Assembly: GCA_021372945.1 (NCBI GenBank)
Contig: JAJFTK010000039.1
Coordinates: 1 to 33,779 of the forward strand
Length of the DNA stretch: 33,779 bases
Direction: 5' to 3'
From: Planctomycetaceae bacterium
GTDB taxonomy: Bacteria; Planctomycetota; Phycisphaerae; Sedimentisphaerales; Anaerohalosphaeraceae
Made by a program: the position numbers and the translations under genes. The notes below the pieces were generated by a model. That model made no database searches. It was not told the origin of the DNA and saw only the letters and a list, made by a program, of their open reading frames with translations. Below are positions 23,895 to 31,347 of this stretch, piece by piece; within the stretch, counting starts at the first letter, position 1; each line of letters begins with the position of its first letter.

Positions 23895-24355
23895 GGTCAT
23901 TCCGAGCGAAGGCTTGTGAGCCTTCGCCGAGGAATCTATTTATTCAGCAATTCCTCATTATTAGGCTTTACATTTGAATCTCTAAATTCAAACCATGGGG
24001 CTGACAGGTCGTTCCATTTTGGATTTAGAGCATCAATGAGCTCTATCTTCTTTTCACGACGTCATGCTTTGATCTGTTTTTCTCTTTTGATGGCAGCCGC
24101 AGGCGTATCGAGCCTTTCATAATAGAGCAGTTTATTGACATTGTAACGACTCGTGAATCCCGGTATTTGGTGGTCCTGATGTTGTATGACCCTTCGCACG
24201 AGATTCGATGCTATACCTGTATAGAGCGTCCCGGTTTGGCTGGCCATAATATAGACGTAACAGACTTTCATACGGAGGCAGTATAAACAAGGAATCTGCT
24301 GTTTCAAATAGATTCCTCCGACCGCCTTTTATGAAGGCGGTCGTTCGGAATGACC
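23895..24355. mobile_element. Palindrome-bounded GIY-YIG cassette (candidate small mobile element)
   Basis: The 461-bp unit has perfect 11-bp ends GGTCATTCCGA (23895-23905) and TCGGAATGACC (24345-24355), and perfect 13-bp inner repeats GAGGAATCTATTT (23929-23941) and AAATAGATTCCTC (24306-24318). Between outer and inner repeat each side has a hairpin: GCGAAGGC/GCCTTCGC (23906-23927) on the left, GACCGCCTT/AAGGCGGTC (24320-24342) on the right. The two hairpins differ in sequence but both are perfect stems. A further partial match (CAGCA-ATTCCT) lies inside. The only reading frame inside is a GIY-YIG nuclease whose stop and start codons lie in the inner repeats. No flanking direct repeat is visible. 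Confidence 0.65.
23936..24307 (-). pseudogene. GIY-YIG nuclease-domain protein interrupted by one TGA
   Basis: The frame opens at TTG 24307 (GGAGG seven bases upstream, inside the inverted repeat) or ATG 24271. It reads VCYVYIMASQTGTLYTGIAS, then NLVRRVIQHQ and AAAIKREKQIKA, where a TGA (24064-24062) stops it. Translation in the same frame continues RREKKIELIDALNPKWNDLS and ends at TAG 23938-23936. In this family KAW-R is normal, so the TGA replaces a TGG Trp codon. YVYIM and LYTGI are the GIY and YIG motifs, the Arg in NLVRR and the Glu in KREKQ fit the active site. These are small YhbQ/URI-type nucleases of unclear role. A point nonsense mutation, a sequencing error, or readthrough are all possible. 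Confidence 0.7.
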
Positions 24356-24468
24356 ATTTGACGCCAAGGCTGTCACATGATTCTAAGTGGCCGTCAGCGG
24401 TTACCGAGCTTGTTTTCGTGCCGCTTGTCGACCGTCGTTATGAATTCTGACAAGTGCGTCGCCGGGGC

Positions 24469-24888
24469 CTACTTCTTCCTGAGAATATCTCGGATATCCG
24501 TCAGCAGCAATTCCTCTTTGGTGGGCGCAGGCGGCGCCGCCGGGGCGGGGGCTTCCTTCTTATAAGCCGTGTTGATCGCTTTGATCAGCAGGAAGATGGC
24601 AAACGCCACGATCACAAAATCGAGGATATTATTGATGAACATGCCGTAACGAATCGCTACCGCCGGGGTGGTGATGTTTCCGGCGGCATCAACAATAGCA
24701 GGCTTCAGCGTAACGGCCAGGCGAGAAAAATCCATCTTGCCCAGCAAAAGCCCCAGCGGCGGCATCAGCAGATCGTTGACCAGCGATGTAACGATCTTGC
24801 CAAAAGCCGCTCCAATGATAATACCGACCGCCATATCGATCACATTACCGCGCATTGCGAAGGTCTTGAACTCTTTGAGCATTCTCAT
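24469..24888 (-). CDS. mscL: Large-conductance mechanosensitive channel MscL
   Basis: 139 residues: [40 protein letters not shown] (TM1 and its amphipathic start), then a periplasmic loop and TM2 [20 protein letters not shown]. The Ala/Pro linker [14 protein letters not shown] precedes the C-terminal helix [12 protein letters not shown] that forms the cytoplasmic bundle. It opens under membrane tension and releases solutes on osmotic downshock. Length is typical. The start ATG 24888 has AAAGGAG upstream. Confidence 0.95.
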   Translation of the reverse strand: MRMLKEFKTFAMRGNVIDMAVGIIIGAAFGKIVTSLVNDLLMPPLGLLLGKMDFSRLAVTLKPAIVDAAGNITTPAVAIRYGMFINNILDFVIVAFAIFLLIKAINTAYKKEAPAPAAPPAPTKEELLLTDIRDILRKK

Positions 24889-25093
24889 ACATTGACTCCT
24901 TTCACAGGATCTTCATTATTGATACTGTAAACGACGATTTTACCTTAATTTTAGTCGTCACGTTTAAGCGGCTGACTTGAAAAAACAGGTTTAAACGCGT
25001 TTTCCAGAGGGCAAAAACGGCAAAAATCTGGCGATCTAAAAAATCGTAAGTCCTCTAAATAAAGGCACTTACAATTGCCAGCTACGCTTTTTC

Positions 25094-25122
25094 TTGATGT
25101 TTCATCAGTTTTGTTCTATAAT
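25094..25122 (+). promoter_or_regulatory. Strong promoter of the small-protein unit
   Basis: TTGATG (25094-25099), exact 17-base spacer, perfect TATAAT (25117-25122). The next ORF starts about 68 bases after the predicted transcript start. Confidence 0.75.
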
Positions 25123-25196
25123 ACGCTCAACATCAGGCATTTGGCTTCGGCTTTCGGGGGTTATGAAAAAGAAGAAATCGTGCGGGGGGAAACAAA

Positions 25197-25292
25197 ATGA
25201 GCAAGTATTACTACAAATTCTGGGTTCCGTTCGTGATGAATAAGAAGCGCATCCTTGTGCTGGCCATTGCCAGTTACATTGCCATGTGCTGA
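25197..25292 (+). CDS. Putative 31-residue aromatic/hydrophobic small protein
   Basis: 31 codons starting MSKYYYKFWVPFVMNKKR and ending in a hydrophobic stretch ILVLAIASYIAMC. A purine-rich GGGGGGA lies seven bases before the ATG. The unit is framed by a near-consensus promoter (25094-25122) and a strong terminator (25335-25366), and nothing else large enough to be a gene lies between. The N-terminus is rich in Tyr/Phe/Trp with a KKR turn and then one possible membrane helix, which suggests a membrane-associated peptide. An overlapping ORF (25163-25243, 26 codons, MKKKKSCGG...) is an alternative. The transcript could also be a small RNA. No family is recognised. Confidence 0.5.
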   Translation: MSKYYYKFWVPFVMNKKRILVLAIASYIAMC

Positions 25293-25334
25293 TCCAATTT
25301 TCCCAGCATAAGACTGTTTAAGGGATTAAACTGT

Positions 25335-25366
25335 AAAACGCCGGCTCTCTCCTTGCCGGCGTTTTT
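25335..25366 (+). terminator. Strong terminator between the small-protein unit and the deoR-type gene
   Basis: AAAACGCCGGC (25335-25345) and GCCGGCGTTTT (25355-25365), 11-bp perfect stem, TTTTT run on the plus strand. On the minus strand it ends in TTTT, so it probably also ends the convergent DeoR gene six bases away. Confidence 0.92.
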
Positions 25367-25371
25367 GCTTT

Positions 25372-26163
25372 TTAAACCATTGCCTTCAGTTCACGTTCGT
25401 CCGGGCAGATCAATGGAATCTCAAGTTCCTTGCAGGCTATCGCCCATTCGTTTCCCGGCATTGTGTTGGTCACAATCGCGTCAAGCTGGTCAATATCGGC
25501 AATCTTGTAAAGGGCCGGGTTGTCGAACTTGCTGCTGTCGCCCACAAAAATGATCCTGGCGGCCTTGCGGAGCACGATCTTCGTAAAACTCACGGTAGCG
25601 ACGTCTGCGCCGCTGATCCCGGTCTCAAGCGTGATGTCGTCAGCACCCGTAAATGCCGTAAATCCCGCCAGTTGCGATATCGCGTTCTCCGCGGCCGGCC
25701 CAATCATGTCCATGCGTTCCGGCCGATACAGCCCGCCCGTCAGCACGATTCGGTGCTGCACCTGTTCGTGAAGCCGGCTCATCAGGTACAGCGAATTGAC
25801 GATAATCGTCAGGTTGTTCTTATGAGCCAGGTGCGGGATAATCTCGTAACACGTCGAACCGGCCTCAAGGTAGATGCAGTCCCCATCGTGGATTAAGTCC
25901 GCGGCAAGCTTGCCAATGATCCGTTTTGCGGCAAGATTGCGAGTCTGCCGATAACGCACCGATGCGTTCATCTCCGCCGCACCCAGAACCGCACCGCCGT
26001 AGGTTTTTTTGAGAAGGCCGTGTTTTTCCAGCTTGGCCAGGTCACGCCGGATCGTAACTTCCGTAACCTTAAGCTCCTGCGCCAATTGTGTCACCAGGAT
26101 CCGCCCGCGGGTCCGGATGCTTTCCATGATATGCTGGTTGCGCTGCTCTGCCAATAAACCCAT
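25372..26163 (-). CDS. DeoR-family transcriptional regulator
   Basis: 263 residues starting MGLLAEQRNQHIMESIRTRG. The N-terminal helix-turn-helix is typical (TQLAQELKVTEVTIRRDLAK LEKHG), and the C-terminal part has the sugar-phosphate-sensing DeoR fold: IYLEAGSTCYEIIPHL, NNLTIIVNSLYLMSRL, VLTGGLYRPER, ISGADVATVSF and FVGDSSKF. DeoR proteins repress sugar or nucleoside genes and respond to a phosphorylated sugar. I chose ATG 26163 with GAGG eight bases upstream; the frame is open to 26208. It is divergent from the E1-E2 dehydrogenase operon and may control it, which would be unusual for this family. Confidence 0.85.
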   Translation of the reverse strand: MGLLAEQRNQHIMESIRTRGRILVTQLAQELKVTEVTIRRDLAKLEKHGLLKKTYGGAVLGAAEMNASVRYRQTRNLAAKRIIGKLAADLIHDGDCIYLEAGSTCYEIIPHLAHKNNLTIIVNSLYLMSRLHEQVQHRIVLTGGLYRPERMDMIGPAAENAISQLAGFTAFTGADDITLETGISGADVATVSFTKIVLRKAARIIFVGDSSKFDNPALYKIADIDQLDAIVTNTMPGNEWAIACKELEIPLICPDERELKAMV

Positions 26164-26311
26164 TTGACCGACCTCTTGTGCTGTCTTAAAACCAAAGCCT
26201 TTTGGCAAATTCTAATCCGTTAGCTATGAGGATGCAAGAGAAATCCTGTTCGATTGGGTTCGCTTGTTTTTATTTTGTTGCATTTGTTATGGATTGTCGG
26301 TCTGTTTTTGT

Positions 26312-26340
26312 TTGCTTCAGGACTGCCGCTCAATTAATAT
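26312..26340 (+). promoter_or_regulatory. Promoter of the dehydrogenase operon
   Basis: TTGCTT (26312-26317), 17-base spacer, TAATAT (26335-26340). The leader of about 55 bases carries an imperfect hairpin CTGTCCC/GGGGCAG near 26348-26364. Confidence 0.5.
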
Positions 26341-26402
26341 GAAGCTACTGTCCCGCAGGGGCAGACTTCAGATAACATTGCATAATGGCGCAGGAGTTTA
26401 TC

Positions 26403-28637
26403 ATGGCTTTCACGCTTCAAGACAGGCGAAAAAAAGTTTTCAGCCTTGGAGATTTGATCAAAAAAGGGACCCTCAGCAAAGAACAGGCCCTGGATTGGCT
26501 AAGAACTATTCATGAGATACGCTATTTCGAAGACAAGGTTTATGACCTGCTCGGTCAAAACGTCATCAAAGGCGCATCCCACCTCTACGCCGGCGAAGAA
26601 GCCGTTGCGGTCGGGGCCTGTGCCGCCATCCGTAAAGGCGATGTCATCGGCTCGACCCACCGCGGCCACGGTCACTGCGGCGCGATCGGCAACAAGTATG
26701 CCGAGGGCGAACAGGGCCGCCAGACCCATTGGAACCGCATGATGGGCGAACTGATGGGCAAAGAGACCGGCTATTGCAGCGGCCGCGGCGGCTCCATGCA
26801 CATTGCTGACGTCAAGAACGGCAACCTCGGCTCGACCGGCATCGTCGGGGGCAACATCCCCAATGCCGTTGGCGCCGCCCTGGCCGAAAAGCACAAGAAA
26901 ACCGGGGCGGTCGTCCTGTCGTTCTTTGGCGACGGCTCTACCAATACTGGTTCGTTTCACGAATCCATGAACATGGCTTCTGTGATGGGCCTTCCCTTGG
27001 TTGCCATCATCGAGAACAACCTCTACGGTATGAGCGTGCCGTTCTGCCCCGGCCAGGTTGAAGGCGCAGGCTGTGCCGCCAACATCGTCAATATCGCTGA
27101 CCGCGCCGCCTCGTACGGCGTACCGGCCATGATCGTCGATGGTCAGGACACGGTCGCCGTATTTGTCGCCGTCAAAGAGGCCGTCGAACATGCCCGAAGC
27201 AAGAACGAAATGGTCATGATCGAGGCCAAGACCTACCGCTGGTACGGCCACAGCCGTTCCGACCCGCGCGTCTATCGCACCAAGGAAGAAGAAAAGGCCT
27301 GGAAGGACCGCGACCCCATTATTGTTCTTTCACAGAGACTGCTGCACGACAAATTGGCCACAGCCGAAGACCTCGAGGCGATTCGCGCCCGCGCCGAAAA
27401 GACCATCGAGGACGCGACAAAATTCGCGATGGAAAGCCCGTGGCCCAATCCGGCGGACCTGCTTCGCGATGTTTACGTGAACGAATCCTATGACAAATCC
27501 GTCATCGACGCGGACAAGGCCAATTCGCGGAAAGCTCTGCAAGTCACGGACGCCTTTGAAAAGGCCTCCAAGACCATTCAGGCCAAGACCAAAAAAGAAG
27601 TCATCGAGCTGGCCAAACAGCAGACTAAACAGCAGTTCCAAATGAACGTCATAGCCATCAAGGATGCGCTGGTCGAGGCCCAGGCCGAAGAGATGCGCCG
27701 CGACCCCAACGTTCTGATCGAAGGCGAAGACGTCGGTCTCTACGGCGGCGCCTACAGCGCCACCAAGGGCCTGCTCGAGGAATTCGGCAAGGCCCGCGTG
27801 ATCGACACCGCCATCTCCGAAGCCGCCATCGTCGGCGCAGCCGTCGGCGCGGCCCTTCGCGGCATGCGCCCGGTCGCCGAGATCATGTACGTCGATTTCA
27901 TGCCGATTTGTCTCGACCAGCTCATGCACAACGGCGCGTTTAACCGCTACATGTTCGGCGGTCATGCCAAGGTCCCGATGGTCGTGCGCACTGAAGGCGG
28001 CGTGGGCCGCTGCATCGCCGCCCACCACAGCAAATCGCTGGAACCGTGGCTGGTCAATATCCCCGGCCTGTACGTCGTCATGCCTTCGACGCCCTACGAT
28101 GCCAAGGGCCTGCTCAAGGCCGCCATCCGCAGCGACAACCCCGTGGTCTTTATCGAGCACAAGGCCACGTACGGACAGATGGGCGCGGTCCCCGAAGGCG
28201 ACTACATCATCCCGCTGGGCGTGGCGGACGTTAAACGCTCCGGCAAGGATGTCACCATCGTCACCTACAGCCGCCAGACCATGTTCTGCCTGGCCGCCGC
28301 ACGGGAACTGGCCGACAAGCACGGCATCGATGCCGAGGTCATTGACCTTCGCACCGTCAAACCCATGGACATCGCGACCGTCGCCAACTCCGTCCGCAAG
28401 ACCGGCCGCCTGGTGACCGTGGCCGAAAGTTTCAACATGTGCGGCACCGGCCCCGAGATCGTCCGCCAGCTCATCGAATACAAGTACGACAATGGCCGCA
28501 CGGGCTTTGACTATCTCGACGCAGCGCCCGTTAACATGGCCGCCGCCGATGTGCCGCCGCCCATGAGCGAGCCGCTCGAAAACGAGAGCATCCCCACCAC
28601 CGATAAAATCGTTGCAGCCATACGCAACTTGATGTAA
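26403..28637 (+). CDS. Fused pyruvate (2-oxoacid) dehydrogenase E1, alpha-beta in one chain
   Basis: 744 residues. Residues about 20-325 are the E1 alpha part: IRYFEDKVYDLLGQNVIKGA, THRGHGHCGAIG, the TPP/Mg motif GDGSTNTGSFHESMNMASVM and the loop YRWYGHSRSDP. A linker of about 60 residues leads to E1 beta (from about 415): EGEDVGLYGGAYSATKGLLE, RVIDTAISEAAIVGAAVGAA, HHSKSLEPWLVNIPGLYVVM and the DLRTVKPMD block. Together they decarboxylate a 2-oxoacid and transfer the acyl group to E2 lipoate. The frame opens at ATG 26385, but I chose ATG 26403 because CAGGAG lies six bases before it. E2 follows 108 bases downstream. Pyruvate is the likely substrate; acetoin or branched-chain acids are possible. 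Confidence 0.9.
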   Translation: MAFTLQDRRKKVFSLGDLIKKGTLSKEQALDWLRTIHEIRYFEDKVYDLLGQNVIKGASHLYAGEEAVAVGACAAIRKGDVIGSTHRGHGHCGAIGNKYAEGEQGRQTHWNRMMGELMGKETGYCSGRGGSMHIADVKNGNLGSTGIVGGNIPNAVGAALAEKHKKTGAVVLSFFGDGSTNTGSFHESMNMASVMGLPLVAIIENNLYGMSVPFCPGQVEGAGCAANIVNIADRAASYGVPAMIVDGQDTVAVFVAVKEAVEHARSKNEMVMIEAKTYRWYGHSRSDPRVYRTKEEEKAWKDRDPIIVLSQRLLHDKLATAEDLEAIRARAEKTIEDATKFAMESPWPNPADLLRDVYVNESYDKSVIDADKANSRKALQVTDAFEKASKTIQAKTKKEVIELAKQQTKQQFQMNVIAIKDALVEAQAEEMRRDPNVLIEGEDVGLYGGAYSATKGLLEEFGKARVIDTAISEAAIVGAAVGAALRGMRPVAEIMYVDFMPICLDQLMHNGAFNRYMFGGHAKVPMVVRTEGGVGRCIAAHHSKSLEPWLVNIPGLYVVMPSTPYDAKGLLKAAIRSDNPVVFIEHKATYGQMGAVPEGDYIIPLGVADVKRSGKDVTIVTYSRQTMFCLAAARELADKHGIDAEVIDLRTVKPMDIATVANSVRKTGRLVTVAESFNMCGTGPEIVRQLIEYKYDNGRTGFDYLDAAPVNMAAADVPPPMSEPLENESIPTTDKIVAAIRNLM

Positions 28638-28745
28638 GACAGAAGACAAGAGCCCGGAGCGTAAGCGACGGGATAATTTGGCAGGGTCAGGCCTCTGCGT
28701 CTGCCCTGGAACCTCGCAGCAAAGAGGCAAGAATTTGGAGACAAA

Positions 28746-30413
28746 ATGGCAAGAGACGTAAAACTGCCAAAACTGGGCCAGACCATGGAAGAGGGCACCG
28801 TCGTCAACACGCTGGTCAAGATCGGCGACGCTGTCAAGAAAGGCGACATCCTCTTTGAGGTCGAGACCGATAAGGCGACGCTCGAGGTCGAATCGCCCGC
28901 TGACGGCTCTGTCCGCGTCATCCTCGTCGAAAACGGCGAGACCATTGCCGTCAACACCCCGATCCTGGTTCTCGGCGACGCCAACGAACAGATCGACCCG
29001 GCATGGCTGTCCGGCTTAAAGAGCGGCAAACTCAGTGAAGGTCAGGCTGCCGCGCAGGCCGCACAAACGCCTGCGCCCGCACCAATGCCTTCTGCTGCAC
29101 CTGCCGCTGCGTTCGATGCCTCCGGTGTCAGCGCCTCGATCAAGCTCATCCGCCTGCCCAAGCTCGGTCAGACCATGGAAGAGGGTACCATCGTTAATGC
29201 TTTATATAAGGTCGGCGACACGGTCAAGAAGGGCGAGGTGCTCTTTGAGGTCGAGACCGACAAGGCGACGCTCGAGGTCGAATCGCCCGCCGATGGCCAA
29301 ATCAAGGCCATCCTGGTCGAGACCGGCCAGACGCTTGCCGTCAACGAACCGCTGCTCGTCATTGCACCCGCGGACGAGCCGCTTCCGGCGGGACTGGTCG
29401 ATTCGCTCATTCATGCCGGCCCGACGCCCGCCGAGACGGTCCCTTCAACAGGCACAGGCGTTGCACCCGCAGCTATAACTCCTCCCCTTAGTAAAGGGCA
29501 GGTTGCCGCGCCCGCGGCTGGAGGGGTATCGCCTGCCCCTGCGGAAAAATTGTTTGCCACCCCGCGCGCCAAAATCGTCGCCGCCGAACTCGGCATTGAC
29601 CTGCGCAATGTCACGGCCGCCAATGCCCTGCGCATCGTCGAGGCCGACATCCGCCGTGCCGCATCAGCATCCGTAGGGGCGGGCTCCCACGCCCGTCCTG
29701 GAACTGCAGCCGCGCCCGGCTCGCCGTCCAAGTATCAGCTCGGCCAGCGCATCGCGCTCAACCGACTGCAAAAGATCGTCGCCGAACGTATGCTCTGGTC
29801 CAAGCAGAACATCCCGTGCTTCTATCTCAACGTGCAGGTGGACGCCACGGCCCTATTTGCGTTGCGGGCCAAGCTCAACAAATCGCGCGATGTCAAGCTC
29901 AGCTTCAACGACTTTATCATCCGCGCCCTGGCCGAAGGCATCAAGCACTACCCCATCCTTACGGGCCAGCTTGACGGCGACGCCATCCGCCTTGCCCCGC
30001 AGATCGACATCGGCCTGGCCATCGCTACCGATGACGGCCTGGTCGCACCGATCGTCAAAGACTGCGGCCAAATGGACCTCTACGCGATCAACCGTTACTC
30101 GCTGGCCCTGATCGAGCGCGCTCGCGCGAATAAGCTATCGCTCGACGACCTCACCGGCGGCTGCACCACCGTCAGCAATCTCGGCGGCTTCGGCATCGAC
30201 TCGTTCATCCCCATCGTCGTGCCGGGACAGGCCACGATCCTCGGCGTCGGGGCCATCACCGACACCGTCGTTCCGATGGACGGCAACCTGATGATCCGCA
30301 AGATGATGAACCTGACGCTGTCGGTGGATCACAAAGTGATCAATGGCGCCGAGGCCGCGCAATTTCTCGACTATGTCAAGAAGCTGCTGGAATCCCCCAA
30401 CGGTCTGATCTGA
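28746..30413 (+). CDS. Dihydrolipoamide acyltransferase (E2) with two lipoyl domains
   Basis: 555 residues: lipoyl domain 1 (about 1-78, VETDKATLEV with Lys43), an Ala/Pro linker, lipoyl domain 2 (about 132-210, Lys173), a second linker, a peripheral-subunit binding domain (FATPRAKIVAAELGIDLRNV), a third linker, and the catalytic domain (ending SVDHKVINGAEAAQFLDYVK). The usual HxxxDG motif reads HKVING here, Asn replacing Asp. The linkers contain two palindromic repeats read in frame (residues ~245-262 and ~310-320). The catalytic domain forms the complex core. GGAG precedes ATG 28746. E3 (dihydrolipoamide dehydrogenase) is not in the window. Confidence 0.92.
   Translation: MARDVKLPKLGQTMEEGTVVNTLVKIGDAVKKGDILFEVETDKATLEVESPADGSVRVILVENGETIAVNTPILVLGDANEQIDPAWLSGLKSGKLSEGQAAAQAAQTPAPAPMPSAAPAAAFDASGVSASIKLIRLPKLGQTMEEGTIVNALYKVGDTVKKGEVLFEVETDKATLEVESPADGQIKAILVETGQTLAVNEPLLVIAPADEPLPAGLVDSLIHAGPTPAETVPSTGTGVAPAAITPPLSKGQVAAPAAGGVSPAPAEKLFATPRAKIVAAELGIDLRNVTAANALRIVEADIRRAASASVGAGSHARPGTAAAPGSPSKYQLGQRIALNRLQKIVAERMLWSKQNIPCFYLNVQVDATALFALRAKLNKSRDVKLSFNDFIIRALAEGIKHYPILTGQLDGDAIRLAPQIDIGLAIATDDGLVAPIVKDCGQMDLYAINRYSLALIERARANKLSLDDLTGGCTTVSNLGGFGIDSFIPIVVPGQATILGVGAITDTVVPMDGNLMIRKMMNLTLSVDHKVINGAEAAQFLDYVKKLLESPNGLI
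29478..29530 (+). repeat. Palindromic repeat inside the E2 linker, copy 1
   Basis: CTCCTCCCCTTAGTAAAGGG followed by an inner palindrome GCCGC/GCGGC (29505-29518) and GGAGGGGTATC. Read in frame it gives PPLSKGQVAAPAAGGVSP. The CTCCCCTTAGTAAGGGGAG-like word is one I associate with scattered intergenic repeats. Confidence 0.45.
29673..29705 (+). repeat. Palindromic repeat inside the E2 linker, copy 2
   Basis: GTAGGGGCGGGCTCCCACGC continuing CCGTCCTGGAACT. The arms GGGCGGGC and GCCCGTCC pair with one G-T wobble. Read in frame it gives VGAGSHARPGT. This GTAGGGGCGGG...CCACGCCCG word is another familiar scattered repeat. Confidence 0.5.
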
Positions 30414-30482
30414 ATTGAAAATCGAAAATTGTAAATTGTAAATTCAAATCCAATCTACAATCTACAATCGTCAATCGACAAT
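30414..30482. repeat. AT-rich short-word repeat between E2 and the LOG gene
   Basis: Tandem words AATTGTAAATTGTAAATTC and CAATCTACAATCTACAATCG, followed by their near-complements, fill this convergent gap. A related word block lies at 2597-2660. It could fold but lacks a T-run. Confidence 0.4.
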
Positions 30483-31184
30483 TTATTGCTGCCCTGCCGG
30501 CGGCCGTTTCACTCCCCACGGCTGCTTGATGCCGGCGCGGCCGTTCTTCTCATGAAATTCGACGATGATCTGCGCCGCCTGCTTGGGCTCGTCGCATACC
30601 GTAAACACATCCATATCCTCCGGCGAGATAAACGCGCACTCATCAAGCATCCGTTTCTTGAGCCAGTCGATCAGTCCGCCCCAATAGTCCCTGTCCATGC
30701 AGATGATCGGAAAATGCGCCTGCTTGAGCGTCTGGATCAGCACCAGCGCCTCGAAGAACTCGTCCATCGTGCCGAACCCGCCGGGCATCGCGATAAACCC
30801 GTGCGCGTATTTGAGGAACATCACCTTCCGGCAGAAGAAATAACGGAAGTGCAGCGACATGTTCTGGTACTTGTTGGGAGTCTGCTCATGCGGCAGCTCG
30901 ATATTCAGCCCGATGCTCTTGACGCCCGCCTCGCGGGCGCCCTTGTTGGCCGCCTCCATGATCCCGCCGCCGCCGCCCGTGATGACCGAGAACCCCGCCT
31001 TGCCGATCTCGCGAGCCGTATCGACCGCCAGCTTATAATACGGGTGACTGGGCGCCACCCTGGCCGACCCGAAGATGCTCACCGCCGGCCCGATCATCGA
31101 TAGCTCATCGAACCCCTCCACGAACTCCGCCATGATCCGGAAGATCCGCCACGTCTCCCCATTCATCCTGCTGTATTCCGTCAT
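30483..31184 (-). CDS. LOG-family (TIGR00730-type) nucleotide phosphoribohydrolase
   Basis: 233 residues with a Rossmann start (VSIFGSARVAPSHPYYKLAV), GGGGGIMEAANKGAREAG, and the hallmark AMPGGFGTMDEFFEAL (PGGxGTxxE). Proteins with this motif cleave the N-glycosidic bond of nucleoside monophosphates, as in cytokinin activation by LOG or in PpnN-type recycling. It is cytoplasmic. I chose ATG 31184 with CAGGAG upstream; the frame is open to 31271. It faces the E2 gene convergently, with no functional link visible. Confidence 0.85.
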   Translation of the reverse strand: MTEYSRMNGETWRIFRIMAEFVEGFDELSMIGPAVSIFGSARVAPSHPYYKLAVDTAREIGKAGFSVITGGGGGIMEAANKGAREAGVKSIGLNIELPHEQTPNKYQNMSLHFRYFFCRKVMFLKYAHGFIAMPGGFGTMDEFFEALVLIQTLKQAHFPIICMDRDYWGGLIDWLKKRMLDECAFISPEDMDVFTVCDEPKQAAQIIVEFHEKNGRAGIKQPWGVKRPPAGQQ

Positions 31185-31347
31185 ACCATCTCCTGTAATG
31201 CCGGCATTGTGCCGGCACGCAAACTCAAAACGGTACCGGCGGCAAGCCCGCGGTTTTAACCTTAACCCCATTAATGCCCATTATCATACCAAAATTCCCC
31301 GTCAAGGTAAAGAATAGAAAAACTTGAATCTAGAATGCGGCGCTGGG

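Noticed and set aside
23936..24307. Reading TGA as Trp or Sec in the GIY-YIG frame
   Set aside because: TGA ends several other genes here, and there is no stem-loop after the codon that looks like a selenocysteine signal; a point mutation is simpler.
27330..28730. 466-codon open frame on the minus strand
   Set aside because: It lies opposite the fused E1 gene; its composition (runs of His/Asp/Gly/Val) is that of an antisense shadow of a GC-rich gene, and the plus-strand protein has clear E1 motifs.
30414..30482. CRISPR-like spaced repeats
   Set aside because: The words are short, contiguous and AT-rich without uniform repeats and spacers, and there are no cas genes.
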